NCBI GenBank assembly: GCA_004194705.1 | Contig: SADC01000123.1 | Location: forward strand, 62,001 to 126,000 | Reading direction: 5' to 3' | Length of the DNA: 64,000 nucleotides | Source: Ditylenchus dipsaci | Taxonomy: Eukaryota; Nematoda; Chromadorea; Rhabditida; Anguinidae | Part shown: positions 46,326-57,005 of the stretch, one piece after another | Layout: each line of letters starts with the position of its first letter | Position numbering within the stretch: the first letter of the stretch is position 1 | Translations under genes and position numbers: made by a program | Notes under the pieces: model-generated | What the model saw: only the letters and a program-made list of their open reading frames with translations | Told to the model about the DNA's origin: nothing | Database searches by the model: none

Positions 46326-47086
46326 CAAAACTGCAAAAACTGTTTGCAATACGTATTAAGGCGATTAGAGCCAATCTCAATAAACATAGTGTCCATGGTT
46401 CAAAAAATGATTTTCTAAGATCACTCGAGATTCAAAGTACGCTCAATGAAAAATTGTTCATTTTGGGCAAAATGATTCAAATCTCTTTTTTCGCTGTGAT
46501 CCTGAGTACTTTCCTAACTACTCCAAATCTGTAGTGAGCATGGTCCAGATTTAGGCGTTTTTGCGGCTACAAATTTCGAAACACTGAAAAATAGTGCCTA
46601 CCCCCCCCCCTAAAGTCATATAAAAAATTATTTTGAGGCGTATTATTTGATAGATGGCTCTTCAACATCTATCATCCGAGACTTCTCATTTACAGGAGAC
46701 AGCAGATTCGAATTAAATACTAAAATAAATTATTCCTCATTACTCCTGGACCAGAGCGCACTTAAACCAAATTATTAGACAATAGAAGCCAAAAAAAATG
46801 TTTGAAAAAATTCCATTACCGACAAAAAAGGTACGTGTGGCAGCATCAGGGAAAATAGCGTTATAAGAGACCTTCTGAAACTCATATGGTATGAGGTCTA
46901 AAGGTTAATCTGATAGGCTTAAATCTGTCTTACTCTAAAAAAGTTCGCATTAAATGTACGACCACTTGGTTCGGTGCATGGATCATCCAATGGAACTGAG
47001 TTTTGATTTCAGAAAAACAATTTTAACGATAAGAGTTCTTCACAAGACAAAAAGATTAATTTGAATTCGGTGTTGATCAAAAATGG
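46326..47086. other. No gene; part of GACCACTTGG repeat
   Basis: At 46957-47065, CGACCACTTGGTTCGG, ATGGATCATCCAATGGAACTGAG and GAGTTCTTCACAAGACAAAA match 48305-48405. The rest shows nothing. Confidence 0.35.
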
Positions 47087-47903
47087 GGTATAGGCAGGGT
47101 GCACAGATGTCCTGCTTTAGCAGGAATTCCTGCTTTTTGCTTTTAAATCCTGCTTTTTGCCTTCGAATAAGCAGGAATTTCCGTGTTCTGGAGATGTGGG
47201 TCCGCTTTCCATCTAGTTTCAAGAAATCGAGGCCGGTGTCCTTTAAGAATACTACAAGAATGATAAACTCTCAAAGGAAGTGAAGGTTAGCATTTAGTAT
47301 TGGTATTTAGTATGATTTTTTAGTAGGTTGCTTTGTTAAGGTCGTCTTGCAATTTGCTGCCTTCGCTCTCGACAAGTTGAATAAGGTCAATGCGATGTCC
47401 CAATCCAAAGATAAAAATATGGGGTGGCACAAGCGAGACACTCGAAAAAGATTGACTTATTTTCCACACCGTACCACCGAATTGTCAAAAAGGCTTCTCG
47501 AAGACATTCTACCAATTTTTTTTTGTACAAAAAAGTACCAGAATTTTAAATCCTTAACCAACTAAAAAATCATCATTCAATAAGAAAATAGCATTTTTTA
47601 AATGTTGAGATTTTTAGAATTTCTCGTACGTTATATAATCTAATATAACGTACGAAATTCTAAAAGAAATTCTAAATTTACTTTCTGCAAAACAAGAATC
47701 TTCTCAACGAAACGCAAAGAAGTGAGAAGTATGGAAAGAACGATTAGTGAGAAATGATTTGAGAGATTTCCCTTATATCTATTGTTGTTATGCGAATAAA
47801 TATGATAATTCCTGCTTTTTTGGAGATTTTTGGTTGAAAATCCTGCTTTTTGAATAGAAAATCCTGCTTTTGTGATTTTTGATCTGTGCACCCTGGGTAT
47901 GGG
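47087..47903. mobile_element. hAT element with AGCAGGA-repeat ends
   Basis: Element 47095-47895 begins CAGGGTGCACAGATGTCCTG and ends GATCTGTGCACCCTG. The flanks GGTATAGG and GGTATGGG agree at 7 of 8. Subterminal fields repeat CCTGCTTTTTG / AGCAGGA. A further perfect inverted repeat (AGAATTTC-TACGTTATA) lies at 47615-47670. No transposase motif found. Confidence 0.75.
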
Positions 47904-47944
47904 ACACTAATACGGCCAAATACGCTTGATTTCGTCGGCGCAAA

Positions 47945-48330
47945 AGGTGTGAAATAGGCTTTGCACCCACAGGGGTTCGAAACATCAACCTCGGTTTTGA
48001 GGTGGTGGTCTAAGTGGTCGTCCACCTGGAGCGATTTTTTTTTTACTTTTTCGGGTTCCAAACCTTTTTTCTAGACTAATTCGGGCATGCTGAAGATGGT
48101 TTGACAGTGTTAAAATGTCGTTTTCTCGGGTATTTTTCGAGTGCTGGGAAATAATTAATTTTACCAAAATCAATTACTGGGAAATACTCAAAAAGACCCG
48201 AGAAAACGGCATTTTACCGCTGTCAAACCATCTTTAGCGTACCGAATCATTTCAGAAAACAGGTATTGAGACATGAAAAACATAAAAAAAATTTGCTCCA
48301 AGTGGACGACCACTTGGTTTAGTTGGTGCG
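47945..48330. repeat. GACCACTTGG family, copy with inverted arms
   Basis: Contains on the minus strand a tRNA-like TTCGAACCCCTGTGGGTGCA, then AAGTGGTCGTCCACCTGG, then the palindrome GGTTTGACAGTGTTAAAATG...CTCGGGTATTTTTCGAG and its inverse, and finally CCAAGTGGACGACCACTTGG at 48299-48318. Related segments lie at 49000-49130, 58540-58990 and 59190-59345. It probably represents a SINE-type repeat with an inverted duplicate. Confidence 0.5.
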
Positions 48331-48606
48331 TGGGTCATCCCGTATAACTGAGGCTGGATTATAAAAAAATTAATTATGGGAGTTCTTCACGAGACAAAAA
48401 AATTCGTTTGTCCTAGGGCACGAAATGGCTGGGGCACGAAATGGCGCGAACCTCTCAAAAATGTGTTGATCAAAAGTGTTTTTGATCAAAAGGGTGTTGA
48501 TTAAAAGTGTGCCGCCCTCGCTGCAAGCATCGCTTGTGAAACTTCTACGAGGAGTTATCGTGAGTTACCCTACGTTCACAATGGCTCCGCATGCGGATGC
48601 AGAGCG

Positions 48607-49822
48607 GATGCGGAGGCTGTACCTCATTTCGTAACGCGCCATTTCGTAACAGGTTCATTTGGTAACAAGTTCATTTGGTAACAGGTTCATTTGGTAACAG
48701 GTTCAGTTAGTAACATTTTTTTCGTAACGCAAGATTTCGTAACAGATTCGTTTCGTAACAATTTTTTCGTAACACGAGATTTCGTAACAAATTTTTTCGT
48801 AACCCGAGATTTCGTAACAAACATTTTCGTAACAGTGATTTCAAGGCTACTACCTAATTCAATTTGGTCTAATTTACAACTTTTTTCAAACAACAGGGAC
48901 CAAGGCAGTTTTTTTAGGTTTTTTGAAATTTTTTATTTTGTGTCCAAACACCCAAAACCATCGCAATTTTGATAAATCAACAATTAGCAATAACTTAAAA
49001 ATTTCTTGGTAAAACGTGATTTTACCACTGTCAAACCATCTTCAGCATACTCGAATCAGTGCAGAAAAATTGTTTTAGAACCCGAAAACGTGAAAAAAAT
49101 TTGATCCAAGTGGACGACCACTTGGTTTGGTTCGTCCCTCTGGATGTCCCTCGGATGGAGTTCTGAGCGATTATAAGTGGTGATGTAGAGCTTGCTGGTT
49201 CGAATCCACCTGGGCGCATACTTTTGATTTTATTATAATTTTGAGTGTTTGAGTGGTGTAGAGGTCCATATACTCACCACCAAGGTTGCTGGTTCGAACC
49301 CCTCTGGATGCAATCAGTCCCGGGTACTGTCACTAGGTGCTTAACGGGGTTCGGAGAGCGTGAGGTGCTTTTAGATGCTTTGGGATGATTTGGGGTGGTT
49401 TCAGCAATTTGGGATGTTTTGGGGTAAATTACGAATGGCTTAAGTAATTTGGGATGGTTCGGACACAATCTGAAAAATTTCGAAAAAAAACTAAAAACTG
49501 GCTTGGTCCCCCTGTTGTTTGAAAAAAGTTGTGAATTAGATTAAATCAAATTAGGTAAAGTCTTAGTATCACTGTTACGAAAATGTTTGTTACGAAATCT
49601 CGCATTACGAAAAAATTTGTTACAAAATCTCGCGTTACAAAACCATTTGTTACGAAATTAGCTCATTACGAAATGAACCTGTTACCAAATGAACCTGTTA
49701 CCAAAATGAACCTGTTACCAAAATGAACCTGTTACCAAATGAACCTGTTACCAAATGAACTTGTCACCAAATGAACCTGTTACGAAATGGCGCGTTACGA
49801 AATGAGGTACAGCCGATGCGGA
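48607..49822. mobile_element. hAT-like element with GGTAACA arms
   Basis: Element 48615-49814 begins GGCTGTACCTCATTTCGTAA and ends with its exact inverse, with perfect 8-bp duplication GATGCGGA. Each arm is a tandem field of 16-17-bp units (GGTTCATTTGGTAACA) then TTCGTAACA units. Inside are a CTTGGTCCC/GGGACCAAG inverted pair (48896, 49502), a partial GACCACTTGG repeat, two tRNA-like B boxes and a GGGATGNTTTGG minisatellite. No transposase. Confidence 0.8.
49150..49320 (+). mobile_element. Two tandem tRNA-like SINE heads
   Basis: GCTTGCTGGTTCGAATCCACC (ending about 49211) and GGTTGCTGGTTCGAACCCC (ending about 49301) are pol III B boxes followed by TGGGCGCA and TGGATGCA. AGTGGTG-TAGAG words about 30 bp upstream of each could be A-box relics. 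Neither folds into a full tRNA. Confidence 0.5.
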
Positions 49823-50144
49823 ATCGCGTTCACAATGAATTTGTTTTTTTTTGCGTTTCGCACCGGTTTCCGCATCCGCACCGCACCCGTTTTTTGATGT
49901 TCACAACGCATCCGCACATACTGTGTCTCAGGCTCTACCTGGCTGGGATAATAATTGTTTCATAATTAACTTGTTTGGTAAAAGTCAGGTTTGCCAAGTA
50001 ATTAAATTGATCAATAATTGACTGGTAAAAAAAATCAATTTGATTTAAAACCGCTTTGAGACAATAATGGTTTATTAGAAAAAAGGTTTAGCTTAAATTT
50101 CTTTCATAAATATGCGAACAAATCACGGTTGCAGTTCAGAATCC

Positions 50145-50995
50145 CCCCCCCCACGGGGACTGATCAGGTGGAGGAGATAACTTCATATTCGTGTTTCTCG
50201 ACCCGATTTCATGAGAAAGCCGGCTGTTTTTTTGGTTCTGAGAAAAAAAATTTTTCGAACCACAGGGGGTATCATGGTTTTTTAGTCAAAATTTGAAAAA
50301 TTTAAATTGGCGCCTTTAGAATTTAAAAGGGAATAAGGGCTGTATTGGGAAGGGAAGGAATAAAAGGGGGCCACTTTTATGGCAGAACATTATAAATTTG
50401 AATATCTATATTCTTCGACTGCCTCACCATGTTTTTCAACTGGGCCGTGGCAAAAAAAGACTCTATATGCATTTTATGGTCAAGAGTACTTCTCGGAATC
50501 ATGTCTAAGGTAAGTGTGTGCGCGCATCTCTAACTCTCAAGCCCCTTGCGCCCCCTTCGGGGGCGCAGGGGGCTTGGGGGCTTGGAGTTGAGATGCGCAC
50601 ACCCACATACCTTAGACACAAATCACTCGAAAGTGACTCTGGATGCATGAAAAAGCATGCATACCAGAGTTTATTTATGCGGTAGGCCCCAGTATTCAAA
50701 ACTATGTTCAACATCTTCTTGTTAGTGGGCCCTGTGTGATCAGTGGCCCCTTTTATTCCCTTCCCCTCCCAATACAGCCCTTATTCCCTTTTAAATTCAA
50801 AAGGCGCCAATTTAAATTTTTCAAATTTTGACTAAAAAACCATGATACCCCCCCTGTGGTTCGAAAAAAATTTTTTTTCTCAGAACCAAAAAAACAGCCG
50901 GCTTTCTCATGAAATCGGGGTCGAGAAACACGAATATGAAGTTATCTCCTCCACCCGATCAGTCCCCGTGGGGGGGGGGGGATTCTGAACTCAAG
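50145..50995. mobile_element. Palindromic element with CCCCCACGGGGACTGATC ends
   Basis: Begins CAGAATCCCCC...CACGGGG and ends CCCCGTGGGG...GATTCTG. Arms of about 250 bp are nearly identical and include CGTGTTTCTCGACCC and AGCCGGCT. The centre holds GC-hairpin cassette copy 4 (50490-50670). It interrupts the outer Harbinger-type element. Confidence 0.65.
50490..50670. repeat. Conserved GC-hairpin cassette, copy 4
   Basis: AAGCCCCTTGCGCCCCC-TTC-GGGGGCGCAGGGGGCTT forms the core hairpin. ATGTCTAAGGTAAGTGTGTG on the left again has AAG|GTAAGT. The inverted half carries CACATACCTTAGACAC and TCACT-CGAA-AGTGA. Confidence 0.7.
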
Positions 50996-51159
50996 CCCAA
51001 ATCACATCTGAAAATTGTGGCTCTATCCCGTTAGCGCCCAAATTGTTTGCGCCAAAAATCGTTATAGCAAAAACCGTTGCATTTTTAATTAATTAGCTTG
51101 CTACATATGGTTTTTCTAAGTAATTTCGTGAATATTCTCACTTATAAGTTAACTGGTGT

Positions 51160-51290
51160 CCAAAAAGTTCGGAGCGGACTTTTAAGCTTAATTTTTGAAA
51201 TGAAAATTATGCAATAAAAAAAATTCCAAATATACAGTTTTGTTGCCCTGAGTCTCCTCTTTCCAAAATTCCAAAATTGTACACAGTAAC
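51160..51290 (+). mobile_element. Solo mariner end
   Basis: GGTGTCCAAAAAGTTCGGAG and TGCCCTGAGTCTCCTCTTTCC resemble the first 130 bp of the mariner at 44229. No opposite end is seen. Confidence 0.5.
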
Positions 51291-51820
51291 AATCATACTG
51301 AATTCCGTCGCCTTACGGACACAGCTACATGAACAAGTCAATAAAAACTGCAATGCGGGTAGTTAACCCATTATTTATTGAGTATATAATAGCCAACTAT
51401 TATTGTCTCAAAGCGGTTTTAAATCAAATTGATTTTTTTACTAGTCAATTATTGATCAATTTAAGTAGCTTTCACAATGGGGTCGTGCGCGTCCCAGTGC
51501 CAGTGTCAGCATCAGTGTCAGCAGTCTGACACTCGTGCTGAGACTGACACTGGCACTGACACCCTTTCACAATGCAGTTTAGTGTCAGCACTGAAATTTC
51601 ACGCTGAGTCGGACACCCAGTCTGACACTCTTGCCGACGCTGACAGCGACACTTCTAGCAGAGCTGCGCTCACAAACCTTTTTTACGAAATTTTATTTAT
51701 TTTTCATGTTTTTTGATCGTGTTTATGCTTCATTGTGGTCTTTTTCAATTTGAACTTATCAAATTTTCAGCCCTGCAATCTCTCAATCTGATTCGTTTCT
51801 AAGCTCTTCCAACAACAAAG

Positions 51821-52863
51821 ATGCCGAAGAAAGTGAAGCCAGAGCCCAGCGGTGAAGAAAAGAAGAGGATTGAAGAAGAAGCAAAGTTGGCCAAGCTGCA
51901 AATTGAACATGAAGCTGCATTGATCAACCTTGTTCGAGAAAAGCCGTGCCTATACAACCAGCAGGACGCAAAGTATCGTGATAACAATCTGAAAACTAAG
52001 CTGTGGGCAGAAATTGCACCAAAGTCTGGAATCAGCTGTAAGATAAACATTTTCTGCCTGCACATTTTAGAAAAATTATGTACGAATTTTAGCCGGTGCT
52101 GTGGCTAGCAACATGTGGCAAAGTCTTCGCAAGAGTTATCGTTTACGTCGAGAGAAGGTGCCTGCTAGTGGAAGTGGATCAGATGAAATTTCTCCAATGG
52201 TGACTGATTGGGCGCACTGGATGGCGATGGACTCGTTCATGCACAATGTATTTGACCCACGTCCGGCGCAGATTTCAACTCTTCCAGAATTCGACAAGAA
52301 AAAGTCGCTTCCTGTGACATTGAATATCAGGTGGAAATTGAACTGGATGAGAGTGCTAAGGAACAAGGTATTGTCATTAAATCAAGTTGTTTTTAACTGA
52401 ATTAGCTTATTGTGCAGGACATACAGAAAGAATGTGCAGCACTTTCAGTTCGGAGATTTCTGCAATTAACGTCAATGAGGATCTCGGTAATTTTTTTCCA
52501 CTGCTTCAGAAAAAATATACTTTATTAATTTAAGACCTTTCGCCAATTACAAAGACCAAACAGCTGAAGCGCAAACTGAACGATCAATATCCAGTGAGCA
52601 GCAAGAAGACAAAAGCTCGTGGTTATCAAGAGTGCATCCCCGATCCGTTGGAAGTGATCGTTGCGAAACTGAGTGAAGATTATCTCAGTCAGCCAAAAAT
52701 CTCTACGATCGCTCAGCGAGTAGATGACCTCTACAAAGAGTTTCAGAAAGCTGGAGATCGTAACATGCTCCGAGAATTCTCAAAGAGCATTGGTGATGCC
52801 TGCGATCAATCAGAAGACTATTTCTTCGATCTTTTGACTAGTTGTTTTTTGTTATGTTGTTGA
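51821..52863 (+). pseudogene. Harbinger accessory DNA-binding protein (MADF-like)
   Basis: Exons 51821-52037, 52093-52367, 52418-52486 and 52535-52863, with introns of about 48-55 bp. After a charged coiled start (MPKKVKPEPSGEEKKRIEEE), residues of about 28-95 fit the MADF/Myb-SANT pattern: LINLVREKPCLYN, KLWAEIAPKSGIS, then NMWQSLRKSYRLRREK. The C terminus (SPITKTKQLKRKLN onward) is basic. In exon 2 the frame changes near 52300-52315: the later part (DIEYQVEIELDE) is in frame with exons 3 and 4, implying one lost base. In Harbingers this protein brings the transposase to the nucleus and to the ends. Otherwise open, so recently inactivated or a sequencing error. Confidence 0.75.
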
Positions 52864-52992
52864 GTTATCTGAGTTATTTGTCGTAATAAAATTTGAGTTC
52901 AAACTTGCAGTTTTTTTCGCATTAGGAACCATTACTTCATGAGAATACCTTCACATAGAGGTCTATGTATGATATTCTAGGTCATTTTTCAG

Positions 52993-54471
52993 ATGAATTC
53001 TCTACTTCTTATCGTTTTGCTGCTTATCGTTCGCCAAAAAAAGCAGCGTAAAATTTGCCTTCGACGGCGGTGGGTTCATCCAATCAACGAGAAAAGGATT
53101 CAGTTTGGTTTCTTCCATAAACTCTTGCCCGATCTGAAAAGAAATTCCGAAAGTTTGAGAATTTTTTCCGAATGGACTTAGCAGCATTTAGTTTGCTTTT
53201 ATCCAAACTGGGACCAAGGTAATTGTGTAGTTTTGCTAGTGTGTCATAGCCAAATGTAAACTTTAGCATTCGAAAATTCTCAATACGCCAACCGATTTGC
53301 CCGGAAGAGCGCCTCATGGTCACACTACGTTTTCTTGCCACAGGAGAAAGCTACACAAGTCTAAGTTATGCATTTCGACTGGGTGTCAGCACTATTTCAA
53401 TCATCGTGGCAGAAACATGCTCTGTGATTCACGAAAAATTAGCAGGAGATTATCTTCAAACGCCTAGGAGCAGTAACGAGTGGCAATCAGTCGCAGACGT
53501 CTTTTGGGATAAGTGGAATTCTCCTAATACCCTTGGTAGTTTCTTGTATTAAAACGTCCTTTCTCGAATCTTCATTTTTAGGAGCGATCGATGGAAACAT
53601 GTCAAAATGCGATGTCCGCCACGAACAGGGACTCTCTACTACAACTACAAAGGCGCATTTTCGACAGTTCTTATGGCAGTTTGCGATGGAAAGTATCGAT
53701 GTCTTTATGCAGATGTAGGAAGTTATGGCCTAGATAGCGATGGGGGTTAGTCAGTTCACCTGCTTTTCTTGATGCTCAGTTGAAGCTGTTTTACTTTTTC
53801 ATAGGAATTTTTGATCGATCGGCATACAAGCGAGCTCAGCAAAGTGGATATCTAGGTTATCCAGAGCCAAAAGAGTTGCCGGGCACAAATATCAAAACAC
53901 CTTTCTTTTTGGTCGGTGATGGAGCGTTTGCACTGTCAGAGCATATGATGCGTCCTTTTCCCGGAAAGAATCTATCGGATGAAGAGAGGATTTTTAACTA
54001 CAGGTGCGTATGCTAAACTTTTATTGTTCAAGCCAGCATGTGTAAGCCAAGTTTTTAGACTGAGCCGAGCCCGGCGCCTCATTGAAAACTTTTTCGGGAT
54101 TTTGGTTGCTAAGTGGCGGTGTCTTTCTCACGAGCTTGAAGTTGCAGTAGAAAATTCAGATAAAATTGTGCTCTCCATTCTCAGTCTTCATAACTTCCTT
54201 CTGTCTGAGTGTGCTCGCTACGACCCTGTGGGTATTTCTACCCAATATTATTAGTTATGTGTTGAGTTGAATTTTTTTCTTAGCCTTGGCAGATCATGGC
54301 GACAATTCAGATGGCTTGTGGCGGGCTCAAGTGCAACCACTAGAACCACTTCAAGAAAGAAGAATTTACACGAGTGCATCTGGTCGTGAAGTGCGAGAGA
54401 AGCTCCTTCGGTTCTACTCTGGTGTGGGAAGCGTCAACTGGCAAAATAAAAGTGCAGGTTTAGAAATTTGA
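52993..54471 (+). pseudogene. Harbinger DDE transposase, frameshifted
   Basis: Exons about 52993-53218, 53267-53535, 53582-53745, 53805-54003, 54059-54231 and 54284-54471 give roughly 400 codons, normal for the DDE_Tnp_4/HARBI1 family. Seen in order are RLMVTLRFLATGESYTSLSY, AIDG (first D), YYNYKGAFSTVLMAVCD, DVGSYGLDSDGG, FLVGDGAFAL (second D) and RRLIENFFGIL (E). All three acidic positions are present. Frame changes are needed near 53130-53145 and after AIDG near 53594 (one base missing from an A run). Splice phases otherwise agree. Its partner gene ends 130 bp upstream. Confidence 0.85.
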
Positions 54472-54931
54472 TTTGACCTAGTATTGTTCTAGTATTATCT
54501 ATAGTAGTATTGGTAGTATGGATTGTTCCGCTCATTGTAATTTTATGCTGTCGCAATAAAGAACAGGTGTTCAAGGGTGATTTTTGCCTACTCCAGTTGC
54601 GTTTCAGTGAGGCTCATAATAGTTTGAGATGGATTAGTGTGGTTTAAAGGTGGCCTGGGATTATTCGGTTCTAGTGGACTATCTGTTGCCTTTTTTGCCT
54701 TGGTCCCCCTGTTGATTTTTAACAAATTTAAGCACTTTTTCTCTTGCCCCCCCCCCCCTGCTGATTTTAACAAAATTGAGATTAACATTTTTGTACCGAA
54801 ATTTTCTGCATGCCCCAATGCGATGCGCTCGTTTAATTTTTAAAACATTAATCAGAGGATTTTTAGTCAAACGCTTTTATTCTTACACTATACAATTCAC
54901 ATAGAAAGAAAATACATATCATAATTACAAA

Positions 54932-55194
54932 TACCGTATTTCTCTATTAAACGCCCCGGGGCGTTTATTTTTCAACCCTTAAAAAAATCGGAAAAAATTA
55001 TTTCGATTTTGAGATTTTGGCTGCTCAACCAAAATCTGAAAAGTGGAATTAGGTAAACTCGTGCTAATTAAGAAAACGCAAAAAACAGATTTGCAAAATT
55101 TTTTTTGGGCTGAGATATAGGTCACTGAAGGGGGGCGTTTATTAGAGAGGGGGCGTTTATTGAAGAGGGGGCGTTTAATAGAGAAAATACGGTA
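54932..55194. mobile_element. CCGTATT-type MITE
   Basis: Element 54934-55192 begins CCGTATTTCTCTATTAAACG and ends TTTAATAGAGAAAATACGG, flanked by TA. The right end has GGGGGCGTTTATT in three tandem variants. The interior words match 33676-33927 in inverse orientation. Confidence 0.75.
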
Positions 55195-55449
55195 GTATAT
55201 ATTTTTGACACCTGTTCGACCCGTCAACAACTGTAGGATATTTCGTATATGATACCACAAAAATTTACAGTTATTCATGAATTTTTTCGATGGAGCCATC
55301 CTGACTCAGAGTAAGTGGACCTTCAACCTGAGTCAGAATCAGTGTGGTAAAAGCCTAAAAGTTGGCACTAGCAGCGGCACCGACTTAAATGTCTACGCCA
55401 GTACGGATGCCAGCAGTGACCAATAAAAATGTTAGAAAAAATGTAAAAG

Positions 55450-55845
55450 TGTTAAAGGGGGAGGAAACTTTATATACGCCTCGCAGAGGGTCGACGATTC
55501 AAATCTCGCTGAGTGCACACTCTATTTGTTTTACTCTACTTTTTAGTAAGTTCTTCTAGGTCGACTTCTAGGTCCAAAAATTATGGTTGCAATCAATTGC
55601 AACCATTCTCAGCACTGCTTCACTGTCAGCAAATGCCCTAATTTTGGGATTCCAAGCAAATGAAATACCTATGTAGGATGGCATGCAATTGGGCATCGTT
55701 AATTTTTTTCCAATTTTAGCTCTAACTACATATTGCATTTTTCTCTGTATGATAGCTCAGATGAAAGACTAGAACCTTGGCTACATTTCGGTATATGGAA
55801 CGTATGACTTGTAAAAAAAGTTGAAACAAATCTTAAAGTCATCAT
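55450..55845 (+). mobile_element. SINE-like repeat, copy 2
   Basis: Colinear with 9963-10330 over about 380 bp. The B-box-like ACGATTCAAATCTCGCTGAG is followed by TGCACACTC. The 3' part shares TAGCTCTAACTA, GATAGCTCA and TTGGCTACAT with copy 1. Confidence 0.5.
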
Positions 55846-55924
55846 GAAATCAACAGGGGGGACCAAGGCAAAAAAGGCAACAGATAGTCCACTAGAACCA
55901 GGTGGCCTGGGATTATTGTTAGGG

Positions 55925-56225
55925 TCATTTTTATGATGGTTCGGGTTATTTTGTATGCTTATGATTAATTTTTAAATTTTGAGGTGATTTACGGTAGTTG
56001 GGGTGGTTAGGGGTGATTCGGAATACTTAAGTGTGGTTCGGGGTGATTCAAGGTGCTTTTGGGTGGTTTGGGACAGTTGCAAGTTTTCAAAGTGGTTTTA
56101 AGTGGTTTCAAGTGTTTGGGACAATTTCAGGTGTCCAGAGTTGTTTGAGTGGTTTGGGAGGGTTGAGGTGAATTCACCATGATTTAAGGTGATTCAGGGT
56201 GGTTTGGGGTCATTTTGAGGCATAA
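55925..56225. repeat. Minisatellite, GGGGTGATTCGGG units
   Basis: About 15-20-bp units of GGTG-TT-GGG recur some fifteen times with divergence. The same vocabulary occurs at 49340-49465. Confidence 0.5.
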
Positions 56226-57005
56226 GAAACTGAAAATAACCAATAAATACATAAATAAAAACATAGAAACCTTGAAGGGTGCAGTAAATGACTTAGCTGC
56301 TGACACTGCGTGCGCTCACTCCTATCTCGAGTGAACGACTCAATTTTTGACTTTTTTGAGTGTCAGTGTCAGCGCCAGTGTCAGCAGTAGCAAATCGAAA
56401 TTGCATTGTGAACGGGTGTCAGTGCGAGTGCCAGTGTCAGCACGAGTGTGCGACTGCTGACACTCGAGTGTCAGCAGCAGACGGCAAAGTCGGACACATT
56501 GTGAACAGGTGCCAGTGTCAGACTTTGCCGTCTGCTGCTGACACTGGCACTGACACTGCCACATTGTGAACGCACCTTTAATTACTTGGCAAACCTGACT
56601 TTTACCAAACAAGTTAATTATGAAACAATTATTATCCCAGCCAGGTAGAGCCGTGTCTCAGTATATAGATGGTAAAACATTCTTAAATTTTTAATTGTAA
56701 CTATTCTAAAATCTTAGAAAGCGAGTATCAGGCGAATAAAGTAAAACAAGAGTATCTCGAGTTAATAATATAGGCGTCAATACCACAAATAATTCAAAAT
56801 GTTTGAAAGCTTCCGGATCGGCCTCCGCACCACATCCGCATCCGCTAAGCCTATTGTGAACACGCTTCCGCAATGCCTTCCGCATCCGGATGCGGTCCGC
56901 AATGGGTTTCGCATGCGGACCGCATTGCGGAGGCATTGTGAACACCAAAAATGCGGATGCGGCGCGGATGCGGACGAAAAACGGATCATTGTGTAGGGGG
57001 TATTA

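Larger units (their letters stand above)
54640..55925. mobile_element. Nested insertion with CTTGGTCCCCCTGTTG arms
   Basis: GGTGGCCTGGGATTATT, CTAGTGGACTATCTGTTGCC and CCTTGGTCCCCCTGTTGA (54650-54716) recur inverted or, for GGTGGCCTGGGATTATT, directly at 55845-55920. Between them lie a CCGTATT MITE and SINE-like copy 2. It resides downstream of the transposase gene. Confidence 0.5.
51462..56581 (+). mobile_element. Harbinger transposon, two genes, GTGTCAGTGCC arms
   Basis: Element 51465-56578 (5.1 kb) flanked by TAA, inserted into the right arm of the outer element. The termini share TTCACAATG / CATTGTGAA; subterminal fields (51485-51660, 56355-56570) repeat GTGTCAGTGCCAGTGTCAGC and its inverse. 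It codes for a MADF-type protein and a DDE transposase in tandem, the two-gene plan typical of Harbinger/PIF elements. The 3' half is filled by secondary insertions (54640-55925) and a GGGTGGTTTGG minisatellite. Confidence 0.85.
48565..57005. mobile_element. Outer Harbinger-type element, GCGGATGC arms
   Basis: Left end at 48568 (CCCTACGTTCACAATGGCTC) and right end at 57002 (GGATCATTGTGTAGGGGGTA) are inverted and flanked by TTA. Arms repeat the terminal word GTTCACAATG and GCGGATGC. Removing three insertions (48615-49814, about 50145-50995, 51465-56578) leaves an element of about 1.3 kb. The continuity is shown by the left arm 49921-50072, whose inverted partner is split into 51398-51464 and 56579-56661. 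No transposase of its own remains. Confidence 0.75.

Noticed and set aside
45998..46396. Frames of 107 and 132 codons on opposite strands as genes
   Set aside because: Both are read-through of the same 30-bp minisatellite; no start context, homology or splice support.
48687..48972. Val/Thr/Phe-rich frames
   Set aside because: They follow the TTCGTAACA arm repeats of the element 48615-49814.
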